Below are positions 46,925 to 58,600 of a stretch of 64,000 nt of DNA, piece by piece (within the stretch, counting starts at the first letter, position 1; the number at the start of each line of letters is the position of its first letter). The notes beneath the pieces were generated by a model. That model saw nothing but the letters and a program-made list of their open reading frames with translations. It had not been told where the DNA came from and made no database searches. The position numbers and the translations under genes were made by a program. The stretch is from Mytilus galloprovincialis (Eukaryota; Mollusca; Bivalvia; Mytilida; Mytilidae), in the NCBI RefSeq assembly GCF_965363235.1, contig NC_134841.1, positions 40,081,440 through 40,145,439 on the forward strand. Direction: 5' to 3'.

Positions 46925-48723
46925 TACGGAAGCCCATTTAGGACCTCCCAAAAATATAAAATTATTTGAATTCGTGATAATGAATTGGTGAAAATCGTTA
47001 TAACAGATCTTGTAATTCGTTATAAAGAATTAAATTCCTTATCACAATTTTTTGTAATTTGTGATAACGATAAATTCGTTATAACGATTTTATCGTTATA
47101 ACGAATTGTAGAATTTGTTTAAACTGATTAAATTTGTGATAACGAATTTGTGGAATTCGTTATCACAGTTTTTATTGTAATTGGTAATTTCAGATTAAAA
47201 TTCATTATCACAGATTTTTAGCTCACATGGCACACAGAATAAAGAGAGCTTTCTTCCTCACTCTGCACCCATCGCTGTTTATTACTTTTACAAAAATCTT
47301 CTTCATTAAAACCTTTTTGACAAAGTGAAACAAACTTGACCGCAATCAATTTAGTTTTAACGCATTTTACACTATACCTAGAAATTTTTGTCGTGTAAAC
47401 GGGTGGGTTTATTAGCCAGTGACCCAGTTTACACACCGAAACTCTCCGGGGGAAAATATGTCTAATTCTCATATTTCTTGACCGAAATATTTTTATTTTT
47501 TATTTTCTACCAAAGTTTTTTTAAGCGGTGAATATCATTAGTGTGTGTACCTGGATACATTTTACACAGATGCAACGGAAATAGTTTCGCCAACATGGTT
47601 TATCGAAATGTAAACCTAGGGATGAAAATCTTAGGTATTACACTTCGATTAACCATGTTGCCGAAACTAATTCTTTTGCTTCTGTGTAAAATATATAAAT
47701 TGGCGATACACACGAAGGAAATCGCCTGTCTGAGAAGACTTTAAATTAAGAAAAAGGAATACAAATGTTACTGTCACGAATTATGGGTATCAAACATACT
47801 TTTTATGGGCCCGCCGCTAGGCGTGGGAGAAGTTTAGTCTAGCCCTTGTCCGTCAGTCCAGTCCGTTTGTCGGGTACGTTCCCAGAAATGGTTTCCGTTT
47901 GCCTCAACCAAATGTTATAAATTCAACTTATACACTATGCCAATTACTAAAACACACAGATAAAATTTGAAATTGAAGGGCGTCTCTTTTATAGTTCGTG
48001 AGTTATGCCCCTTTACAAATGGTCAAAGACGTAGTGTTTATTCTGTAATTTCCGCTCTCTACATTTAGTTTGCCTCAACCAAATGTTATTGAATTAATAC
48101 ACAATGTTTATTAACACAAAACACTGAGTCTGATGATCAAATTTGAAATTGGGTGACGTCACTTTTACCGTTCTGAACTTGTGCCCATTCAGCGGTAATT
48201 TACAAAAACAAAACAAAACCAACAAACAACCAAATTAAGTGTCCAATCAATTTTGCTAATTTTTAAAATAGAAATCGTTAAAACTGAATTGCTCGTGGTC
48301 AAGTTTGTTTAACTTTGACCAAAAGGTTTCAGTAAAGAGAAAAAAGCTAACTTAACCCTGTGTGCCAAGTGAGGTAGTTCAAATTTAGGTGAAAATGTTT
48401 TTAATCTGGAATCACAAATTACATTAAAAAAAAAATGTGATAACAAATTCCACAAATTCGTTATCACGAATTTAATCCGTAATAACCATTTATACAATTC
48501 GTTATAACGATTTTAATTCGGTATCACACATTACAAAAAATTGTGATAACGAATTTAATTCGTAATAATTCGTAACGAATTACAAAATCTGATATAACGA
48601 TTTCCAACAATTCGTTCTCACAAATTTAAGCTGTTATAACGAATTATAAAATTCGTAATAACGATTTAAATTCGTGATTTCGAATTCAAATTATATTTGT
48701 GGGAGGTCCTATGGGCGTCCGTA
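46925..48723. mobile_element. Foldback element with GCTTTC target duplication
   Basis: Inverted ends TACGGAAGCCCAT... (46925) and ...ATGGGCGTCCGTA (ending 48723) continue as arms of about 300 bp. The arms are rich in short palindromes such as TTCGTTATAACGAATT and TTCGTGATAACGAATT. GCTTTC occurs at 46919-46924 and 48724-48729. A related sequence at 48,964-49,020 shows the site without the insertion. The middle holds a 173-bp hairpin and an old dispersed repeat; no transposase is visible. Confidence 0.85.
47541..47713. repeat. 173-bp hairpin nested in the foldback element
   Basis: Arms of about 75 bp: TTTTACACAGATGCAACGGA...CAACATGGTTTATCGAA pairs with TTCGATTAACCATGTTG...GCTTCTGTGTAAAAT. The arms have diverged by roughly a fifth. 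A MITE-like insertion. The 67-codon frame across it is not a gene. Confidence 0.75.
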
Positions 48724-48729
48724 GCTTTC

Positions 48730-49896
48730 CGACTTATTTGAACCACTTAATTAATATCCTATGGTCCTGTTTAACATGACATCTCAAATAATTAGATTAA
48801 GAGATAAAGCACATGTGGTGATTAAAAATAAGTATCTTTATACACTTTCTTTCAATAACATGTTTACAGGTGTACACTTTTTTATTTGGTTCTAATTAAC
48901 GGACACCAATTATAAAAATATAGTCTGTGACATTAAATAATTATCTTTATCTTTTAGATAAGAATGACAACCGTAAACATTGAGTAGTATTGCATTCCAA
49001 CTCATTTCAACCACATATAATTACTATCATATGATTAGGATTTCAACCCAAATGATTAACTAAAACCACGTCTGGTCATTTAAAATTGTTTCTCATTTAA
49101 CATAATCTTAACTATATATTTGAAAATTCCACGGTCGTAGTTGGTTTTTATCTTCAAAAATATACGGATAATATATTTAATCAATCAATATTTATATACA
49201 AGGAGTTTGGATTGGGTTTACAGAATAGAGAATAATGGACGAAAAAATAAATAAAGAATGATATGGGCGAGAAAAATAAAGAATAAAGAAATATGACCAA
49301 AATAAATATAAAGAATAGTGAAATAGGGACTGGTAAAATATATCGAATAGAGAAATATACGGCTGCTTAAATATAAGGAATTAAAAATTATGGGATGTTA
49401 AACTATAAAAAAATTATAAAGGAATACAAACAAATACGACTGTTACAGTATATAATTACAGTAGCATTTTTTGTTTGTTTGTGCACGTGCAAGAATTATG
49501 TTCGTGCAGAGAAACAAGAACCGGTTTGAACCGGTATAAATGAGATGATTCTGGCTCTGTAGGTGGCCGGCTCATAGCATACGGTCCAATCAAACAAGTT
49601 TTATGTCTATATAGTCCTTAACATAAAATTATGATGAAGATTACTAAATGCTTAAGGAAGAAAGATGATCAGGAGGATTCATTAATTATACAGAAACACA
49701 AAAAATTGTATTGACTATAAAAATTATTTCAACTGTATAGAAGATAAATTAGTCTACTGTACTTATACACAACACATTTTAGCCTATTGCAAGGCAAAAT
49801 TTATGTTCCTATCCAATATACCCTTTATCCCGCGGGGTGGCCTCTTTTACAAGACCTATACCTATTGTATTTATGGTTAACGTGTTCTAAACATTC
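48730..49896. other. Polinton interior right of the foldback, no gene recognised
   Basis: AT-rich. Contains the empty-site paralogue of the foldback insertion at about 48,964-49,020. No frame here could be assigned to a Polinton gene. Confidence 0.45.
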
Positions 49897-50432
49897 ATGA
49901 ATTATTTGCCACTGGACGTTAAGCAATCAATTACTATTTCCGTTTATTTCCTTAAATACGGCTTTGAGTATAACAAAGCTGTAAGAGAGATACTAAAGGT
50001 TTCACTGGAATTAGCACTATGGACGAGTTTTGTTTATTTATTAATAGCGAAAACTCGCTTTCATCCATCGTTTGAAAATAACGTACGTGGCAATTTCAAA
50101 GTGCGCCTTGCAAAACGCTATACGTTGGATGGATCGTGGGAATGTGCATTGAAGATGTCGTTCATACCGGAATTAGAAGCCTAAACGAGACGTATGTACT
50201 TCTGTTCCGATTTCGTGCACCAGTCGTACGTTAGGGAAAATCTCTCCATATTCTCCAGTCGATACGATTAAATGAAGATATCACGGACGTGACGTTTGGG
50301 AAACCAGTCTATTTCACGGTAACCAGGAATGAATTGTATCACATCGAATTTGTTTTGAGATACGATCATCTTCAAATATGTCGTCTAAAAGATGACCATG
50401 TATTTCTCTTTCTATATTTTCGAAGGAAGTGA
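49897..50432 (+). pseudogene. Polinton structural-protein-like gene, broken
   Basis: A 95-codon frame from ATG 49897 ends at 50184. Its last third has the pattern N-F-x-V-x-L ... L-x-G-x-W-E-x-A-L, which I associate with a conserved structural (minor capsid or penton-like) protein of Polinton-type elements. A later piece in another frame (50,295-50,432) ends with a run of hydrophobic residues before F-R-R, like the C-terminus of that family. At least one frameshift and missing sequence separate them, so no functional product is expected. It sits just upstream of the ATPase remnant. The family assignment is from memory and moderate. Confidence 0.5.
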
Positions 50433-50482
50433 AGTAAATCTATAAGAGGAAACTACTCACTGTCATTTAGGAAATTACGAGT

Positions 50483-51450
50483 ATGTTTAATTGCAATATT
50501 TGCTGTAAAGTGTATGTGTGGCCGCACGATCTTCAAAGACATATAAGGAGTAAGCATTCTTCCGATGAGCCACTATACCACCCAGGTGTTACCCAGCAGC
50601 AGCAAAAGCAGTAACAGCAGCAGCAGAAAAAGAAGCAGCAGCAGCAAAAGCAGCAGCAGAAGGCTTTCGTGTTTAGACACCCTTTCACCATGATTGTGTC
50701 CGGTCCAACCTCCTGCGATAAAACTTATTTTATTTTATTTGTTTCAACACATAAAAAAACTGTGAAGTCCTAGTCCAGACAGGATCGTTTGGTTGTATAA
50801 AAGGTGGCAACCTCTTTACGAGGAAATACAACGAACATGCAGTGCTTCCACGCGTTGAATTCATTCGTGGAATTCCTTTTGATCTCGAAAGGGACGATTT
50901 TTTCGATCCCAACATTCGAAACATGATCCTATTAGATGACCTCATGTCGACATCGGACAAAGACTCCAGAATAAATGATTTGTTTACGGAAGGGTGTCAC
51001 CATAGGAATTTATCGATCGTCGTTTTAAATCAGAATTTATACTTTGGCAAAGACCCCACCCAGAGACGAAACTGTCATTATCTCATTCTCTTTAATAACC
51101 CCATTGATCGACAGCCCATCGTGACTCTTGGCCGACAGATGTATCCTTCTCGAGGGGACTTCTTTCTCCGGAAATTTGAAGAGGCAAAGAGGACACCTTT
51201 CGGGTACTTTCTTGTTGACCTAAAAGCTAGAACCCCAGAAGCCTCCAGATTGCACACAGAGGTCTTGCAGGTCGGTCAAGGAGAGACACCAGACGGACAG
51301 AGGGATGACGACCGTCTCTCGAATACTTTTGAAGACGATAGTTCGGTCTCATCAGACGAAGATATTGCCGACGAGACAACACATATTTCGTCAGAGGATG
51401 CTGAAACACGGAAAGATCTCATCTTAGTGTTTGCTCACCTACGTGGATGA
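50483..51450 (+). pseudogene. Polinton packaging ATPase with C2H2 finger, broken
   Basis: ATG 50483 opens a frame with a C2H2 finger (Cys-x2-Cys-x12-His-x4-His) and then a CAG-rich Gln/Lys stretch with an in-frame TAA at 50612. The same frame continues to the Walker A region (GPTSCDKT, near 50702-50725), where the usual Gly before Lys is Asp. The frame then shifts near 50,750-50,768 and again near 50,838-50,845. From 50,842 it is open to 51,450, with Walker B-like MILLDDLM, then GKDPTQRRN and a FLRKFEEA block. The family is the FtsK/HerA-type ATPase thought to pump DNA into Polinton capsids. One stop, two frameshifts and the Walker A change mark it as dead. Confidence 0.88.
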
Positions 51451-51933
51451 GAAGCCCAACGTCAGCAAGGTTGTGGGAATAAAAACGGCATTGCCCTTAA
51501 CGATGACCGGGAAAGATGTAGAGGATGCTTTGAGTGGATTGCCCGTGACCGTTTGCTGTGCAGAAGACTTGCCTAGATATGTGAGCGACAGGCGTAGAAG
51601 GTTTGTGGTCAATACGGACAACTGTGATCAAAAGGGGAGTCATTGGGTTGCATTTCATTTCCCCGCATCGGGTCCATCAGAATTTTTCGACTCCTTAGGA
51701 CGATTACCGGAAAAGTACCAACGCTATTTCAGAAATGTACTCATCGTCAATGGACCGAAATACTGTGTGGTTTGCAATCAAATCCAACCCGATGATTCAG
51801 ATACATGTGGCCTGTATTGCATTTATTATGTCAAATTGAGATGTCGGGACTCGAGATGAAGGACATTATCAACAACTTGTCATCCACTGACACGATTCAG
51901 AATGACAGTAAACTCGTAGCACTATTTGGTTAA
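51431..51933 (+). pseudogene. Polinton adenain-like cysteine protease, broken
   Basis: The open stretch runs to 51,859, with first in-frame ATG at 51503. It shows the adenovirus-protease-type triad order: His in SHWVAFHF (51641), Asp in FFDSLG (51689) and Cys in DTCGLYC (51806), with a Gln-containing stretch just before the Cys. The family processes capsid proteins. The start is unclear because the frame overlaps the end of the ATPase remnant and has no upstream ATG. Near 51,845 the frame shifts; the remaining C-terminal codons run in another frame to TAA at 51,931. It is likely inactive, though the catalytic residues survive. Confidence 0.85.
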
Positions 51934-52061
51934 ATGAAAAATAATGATACAAAAAAAAAAAATTAAAAAAGAAAGAAAAAAAACAGAAGAAAAGAAAAAA
52001 AAAATCTTAAAACACCTACATGGATGTATAGCAGGTCTCAAGTCTTGAAAAACTCTTTCTA
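51934..52061. other. A-rich tract at the Polinton right end
   Basis: An A-rich run (51,950-52,010) between the protease stop and the right terminal repeat. No gene. Confidence 0.6.
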
Positions 52062-52321
52062 GGGTCACTAAAAGTATTCACCCTGGAGGGTAGCCTGGAC
52101 AAACATTAAGATATAGCGTCCAGGATTTAAGCCCAAATATGGCGTCGGCGGATGTCCGAGTAACATGGTCCAACCCGAAGTTTGCGTCTTGATTTCAGGG
52201 TCGACTATGGCGTCCGCTTTAAGGCCCAAATATGGCGTCGGCGTCTGCGCCAACTTTCGAATATGGCGTCAGCGTCCGACGTCCACCTTAATGGGGGTCA
52301 TTCTGTCCCACAAACACTACT
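52062..52321 (-). repeat. Right terminal inverted repeat of the Polinton derivative
   Basis: The reverse complement matches 46415-46575, with extra internal sequence. Phrases AAATATGGCGTC and GGACGCC recur several times. The 6-bp duplication GTTGTC follows at 52322-52327. Confidence 0.8.
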
Positions 52322-52644
52322 GTTGTCTCATTGACAATCATACAACATCTACTTTTTTATATTATATATGTATTATCTATACGTATATATTTTCTATATA
52401 CGAATTTTACATGTTTAGATGATGCAATGAAAATTCAGAAGATATGTGGTAATATTGCCAATGGAAAACTTATCCACCAAAGACAAACGAATGTGAATCA
52501 GCCATGAGTTACACATATGTATTCATGTAAAAAGCAATTAAAACCCATTCCTGACTAGATGTGACGAAAAACGAAACTAACAGCCCGATTAATGCTGAAA
52601 CGATAAACGTAAAATTAATATCAAAGACAGCAACCAATAACAAT
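52322..52644. repeat. Rest of the split mussel repeat plus another partial copy
   Basis: Continues the repeat interrupted at 46,414 (TCATTGACAATCATACAACA), then TATA-rich sequence. A partial copy (ATTGCCAATGGAAAACTTATCCACC) follows from about 52,441. Confidence 0.65.
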
Positions 52645-55600
52645 ACAGTACTCCTATATACAGTCTATCAACAGTATTTGTCTATACCTACCGTCGGTGA
52701 TTAACATGCAATATAGTGCTCCTATATACCGTCTATCAACATAATTTATCTATACCTACCGTCGGTGATTAACATGCAATAAAATGCTCCTACATGTATA
52801 TACCGTCTATTATTTTTTTTTTCTAAACCTACCGTCGGTAGTTTACATGCGATATAGTGCTCCTATATTCCGTCTACCAACAGTATTTATCCATATCTAC
52901 CGTCGGTGGTTAACATGCAATACAGTACTCCTATTCACCGTATATCAACAGTATTTGTCTATACCTACCTTCGGTGGTTAACATACAATATAGTGCTCCT
53001 ATATAACGTCTATCAACAGTATTTGTCTATACCTACTGTCGGTAGTTAACATACAATATAGTGCTCCAATATACCGTCTATCAACAGTATGTGTCTATAC
53101 CTACTGTCGGTAGTTAACATACAATATAGTGCTCCTATATACCGTCTATCAACAGTATTTGTCTATACCTACTGTAGGTAGTTAACATACAATATAGTGC
53201 TCCTATATACCGTCTATCAACAGTATTTGTCTATACCTACCGTCGGTGATTAACATACGATATAGAGCTATTACACATACCGTCTATCAAAAGTTTTAGT
53301 CTTTACCTACTGTTGGTACTTAACATACAATATAGTGCTCCTATATACCGTCTATCAACAGTATTTGTCTATACCTACTGTCGGTAGTTAACATACAATA
53401 TAGTGCTCCTACATGTTTAGATACCGTCTATCAACAGTATTTGTCTATACCTACTGTCGGTAGTTAACATACAATATAGTGCTCCTATATACCGTCTATC
53501 AACAGTATGTGTCTATACCTACCGTCGGTAGTTAACATACAATATAGAGCTCCTATATACCGTCTATCAACAGTATTTGTCTATACCTACTGTCGGTAGT
53601 TAACATACAGTATAGTGCTCCTATACACCGTATATCAACAGTATTTGTCTGTACCTACCGTCGGTGGTTAACATACAATACAGTGCTCCATTACACAGTC
53701 TATTGACAGTTGTCTATACCTACCGTCGGTGATTAACATGCAAGATAGTGCTCCTATATACCGTCTACCCACAGTATTTATCTATACCTACTGTCGGTGG
53801 TTAACATGCAATACAGTACTCCTATTCACCGTATATCAACAGTATTTGTCTATACCTACCGTCGGTGGTTAACATACAATATAGTGCTCCTATATAACGT
53901 CTATCAACAGTATTTGTCTATACCTACTGTCGGTAGTTAACATAAAATATAGTGCTCCTATATACCGTCTATCAACAGTATGTGTCTATACCTACTGTCT
54001 GTAGTTAACATACAATATAGTGCTCCTATATACCGTCTATCAATAGTATTTGTCTATACTTACTGTAGGTAGTTAACATACAATATAGTGCTCCTATATA
54101 CCGTCTATCAACAGTATTTGTCTATACCTACTGTCGGTAGTTAACGTACAATATAGTGCTCCTATATACCGTGTATCACCAGTATTTGTCTATACCTACC
54201 GTCGGTAGTTAACATACAATATAGTGCTCCTATATACAGTCTATCAACAGTATTTGTCTATACCTACTGTCGGTAGTTAACATACAATATAGTGCTCCTA
54301 TATACCGTCTATCACCAGTATTTGTCTATACCTACTGTCGGTAGTTAACATACAATATAGTGCTCCTATTTACCGTCTATCAACAGTATTTGTCTATACC
54401 TACCGTCGATGATTAACATACGATATAGTGCTATTATATATACCGTCTATCAAGAGTTTTAGTCTATACCTACTGTTGGTAGTTAACATACAATATAGTG
54501 CTCCTATATACCGTCTATCAACAGTATGTGTCTATACCTACTGTCGGTAGTTAAAATACAATATAGTGCTCCTATATACCGTCTATCAACAGTATTTGTT
54601 TATACCTACCGTCGGTGGTTAACATACAATATAGTGCTCCTATATACCGTCTATCAAGAGTTTTAGTCTATACCTACTGTTGGTAGTTAACGTACAATGT
54701 AGTGCTCCTATATACCGTCTATCAACAGTATTAGTCTATACCTACTGTAGGTAGTTAACATACAGTATAGTGCTCCTATACACCGTATATCAACAGTATT
54801 TGTCTGTACCTACCGTCGGTGGTTAACATACAATACAGTGCTCCATTACACAGTCTATTGACAGTTGTCTATACCTACCGTCGGTGATTAACATGCAAGA
54901 TAGTGCTCCTATATACCGTCTATCAACAGAATTTATCTATACCTACCGTCGGTGATTAACATGCAATAAAATGCTCCTATATACCGTCTATTATAATTTT
55001 TTTTTCTAAACCTACCGTCGGTAGTTAACATGCGATATAGTGCTCCTATATACCGTCTATCAACAGTATTTGTCTATACCTACTGTCGGTAGTTAACATA
55101 CAGTATAGTGCTCCTATACACCGTATATCAACAGTATTTGTCTGTACCTACCGTCGGTGGTTAACATACAATACAGTGCTCCATTACACAGTCTATTGAC
55201 AGTTGTCTATACCTACCGTCAGTGATTAACATGCAAGATAGTGCTCCTATATACCGTCTACCCACAGTATTTATCTATACCTACTGTCGGTGGTTAACAT
55301 GCAATACAGTACTCCTATTCACCGTATATCAACAGTATTTGTCTATACCTACCGTCGGTGGTTAACATACAATATAGTGCTCCTATATAACGTCTATCAA
55401 CAGTATTTGTCTATACCTACTGTTGGTAGTTAACGTACAATGTAGTGCTCCTATATACCGTCTATCAACAGTATGTGTCTATACCTACTGTCTGTAGTTA
55501 ACATACAATATAGTGCTCCTATATACCGTCTATCAATAGTATTTGTCTATACTTACTGTAGGTAGTTAACATACAATATAGTGCTCCTATATACCGTCTA

Positions 55601-58600
55601 TCAACAGTATTTGTCTATACCTACTGTCGGTAGTTAACGTACAATATAGTGCTCCTATATACCGTGTATCACCAGTATTTGTCTATACCTACCGTCGGTA
55701 GTTAACATACAATATAGTGCTCCTATATACAGTCTATCAACAGTATTTGTCTATACTTACTGTCGGTAGTTAACATACAATATAGTGCTCCTATATACCG
55801 TCTATCACCAGTATTTGTCTATACCTACTGTCGGTAGTTAACATACAATATAGTGCTCCTATATACCGTCTATCAACAGTATTTGTCTATACCTACCGTC
55901 GATGATTAACATACGATATAGTGCTATTATATATACCGTCTATCAAGAGTTTTAGTCTATACCTACTGTTGGTAGTTAACATACAATATAGTGCTCCTAT
56001 ATACCGTCTATCAACAGTATGTGTCTATACCTACTGTCGGTAGTTAAAATACAATATAGTGCTCCTATATACCGTCTATCAACAGTATTTGTTTATACCT
56101 ACCGTCGGTGGTTAACATACAATATAGTGCTCCTATATACCGTCTATCAAGAGTTTTAGTCTATACCTACTGTTGGTAGTTAACGTACAATGTAGTGCTC
56201 CTATATACCGTCTATCAACAGTATTAGTCTATACCTACTGTCGGTAGTTAACATACAGTATAGTGCTCCTATACACCGTATATCAACAGTATTTGTATGT
56301 ACCTACCGTCGGTGGTTAACATACAATACAGTGTTCATTACACAGTCTATTGACAGTTGTCTATACCTACCGTCGGTGATTAACATGCAAGATAGTGCTC
56401 CTATATACCGTCTATCAACAGAATTTATCTATACCTACCGTCGGTGATTAACATGCAATAAAATGCTCCTATATACCGTCTATTATAATTTTTTTTTCTA
56501 AACCTACCGTCGGTAGTTAACATGCGATATAGTGCTCCTATATACCGTCTATCAACAGTATTTGTCTATACCTACTGTCGGTAGTTAACATACAGTATAG
56601 TGCTCCTATACACCGTATATCAACAGTATTTGTCTGTACCTACCGTCGGTGGTTAACATACAATACAGTGCTCCATTACACAGTCTATTGACAGTTGTCT
56701 ATACCTACCGTCGGTGATTAACATGCAAGATAGTGCTCCTATATACCGTCTATCAACAGTATTTGTTTATACCTACCGTTGGTGGTTAACATACAATATA
56801 GTGCTCCTATATACCGTCTATCAAGAGTTTTAGTCTATACCTACTGTTGGTAGTTAACGTACAATGTAGTGCTCCTATATACCGTCTATCAACAGTATTA
56901 GTCTATACCTACTGTCGGTAGTTAACATACAATATAGAGCTCCTATATACCGTCTATCAACAGTATTTGTCTATACCTACTGTCGGTGGTTAACATACAA
57001 TTTAGTGCTCCTATAAACCGTCTATCAACAGTATTTGTCTATACCTACTGTCGGTAGTTAACATACAATATAGTGCTCCTATATACCGTCTATCAACAGT
57101 ATTTGTCTATACCTACCGTCGGTGATTAACATACGATATAGAGCTATTACACATACCGTCTATCAAAAGTTTTAGTCTTTACCTACTGTTGGTACTTAAC
57201 ATACAATATAGTGCTCCTATATACCGTCTATCAACAGTATTTGTCTATACCTACTGTCGGTAGTTAACATACAATATAGTGCTCCTACATGTGTAGATAC
57301 CGTCTATCAACAGTATTTGTCTATACCTACTGTCGGTAGTTAACATACAATATAGTGCTCCTATATACCGTCTATCAACAGTATGTGTCTATACCTACCG
57401 TCGGTAGTTAACATACAATATAGAGCTCCTATATACCGTCTATCAACAGTATTTGTCTATACCTACTGTCGGTAGTTAACATACAGTATAGTGCTCCTAT
57501 ACACCGTATATCAACAATATTTGTCTGTACCTACCGTCGGTGGTTAACATACAATACAGTGCTCCATTACACAGTCTATTGACAGTTGTCTATACCTACC
57601 GTCGGTGATTAACATGCAAGATAGTGCTCCTATATACCGTCTATCAACAGAATTTATCTATACCTACCGTCGGTGATTAACATGCAATAAAATGCTCCTA
57701 TATACCGTCTATTATATTTTTTTTTTCTAAACCTACCGTCGGTAGTTAACATGCGATATAGTGCTCCTATATACCGTCTACCCACAGTATTTATCTATAC
57801 CTACTGTCGGTGGTTAACATGCAATACAGTACTCCTATTCACCGTATATCAACAGTATTTGTCTATACCTACCGTCGGTGGTTAACATACAATATAGTGC
57901 TCCTATATAACGTCTATCAACAGTATTTGTCTATACCTACTGTCGGTAGTTAACATACAATATAGTGCTCCTATATACCGTCTATCAACAGTATGTGTCT
58001 ATACCTAATGTCTGTAGTTAACATACAATATAGTGCTCCTATATACCGTCTATCAATAGTATTTGTCTATACTTACTGTAGGTAGTTAACATACAATATA
58101 GTGCTCCTATATACCGTCTATCAACAGTATTTGTCTATACCTACTGTCGGTAGTTAACGTACAATATAGTGCTCCTATATACCGTGTATCACCAGTATTT
58201 GTCTATACCTACCGTCGGTAGTTAACATACAATATAGTGCTCCTATATACAGTCTATCAACAGTATTTGTCTATACCTACTGTCGGTAGTTAACATACAA
58301 TATAGTGCTCCTATATACCGTCTATCACCAGTATTTGTCTATACCTACTGTCGGTAGTTAACATACAATATAGTGCTCCTATATACCGTCTATCAACAGT
58401 ATTTGTCTATACCTACCGTCGATGATTAACATACGATATAGTGCTATTATATATACCGTCTATCAAGAGTTTTAGTCTATACCTACTGTTGGTAGTTAAC
58501 ATACAATATAGTGCTCCTATATACCGTCTATCAATAGTATGTGTCTATACCTACTGTCGGTAGTTAAAATACAATATAGTGCTCCTATATACCGTCTATC

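Larger units (their letters stand above)
46415..52321. mobile_element. Polinton/Maverick derivative, 5.9 kb
   Basis: The ends read AGTAGTGTTTGTGGGACAGA at 46415 and the reverse complement ending at 52321, so the element has the AG...CT termini typical of Polintons. A 6-bp direct repeat, GTTGTC, flanks it (46409-46414 and 52322-52327), also typical. The terminal repeats are about 160 bp on the left and about 260 bp on the right, with GACGCCATAT-like phrases repeated. Genes kept: structural, packaging ATPase and protease remnants, all broken. DNA polymerase B, integrase and a full major capsid gene are not seen. Full elements are 15-20 kb, so most of it is lost. Confidence 0.88.

Noticed and set aside
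47218..47472. 84-codon minus-strand frame inside the foldback element
   Set aside because: No family resemblance; too short to be a transposase and located in mixed repeat DNA.
46415..52321. Intact endogenous virus or active Polinton
   Set aside because: All three recognised genes are broken and the polymerase and integrase genes are missing.
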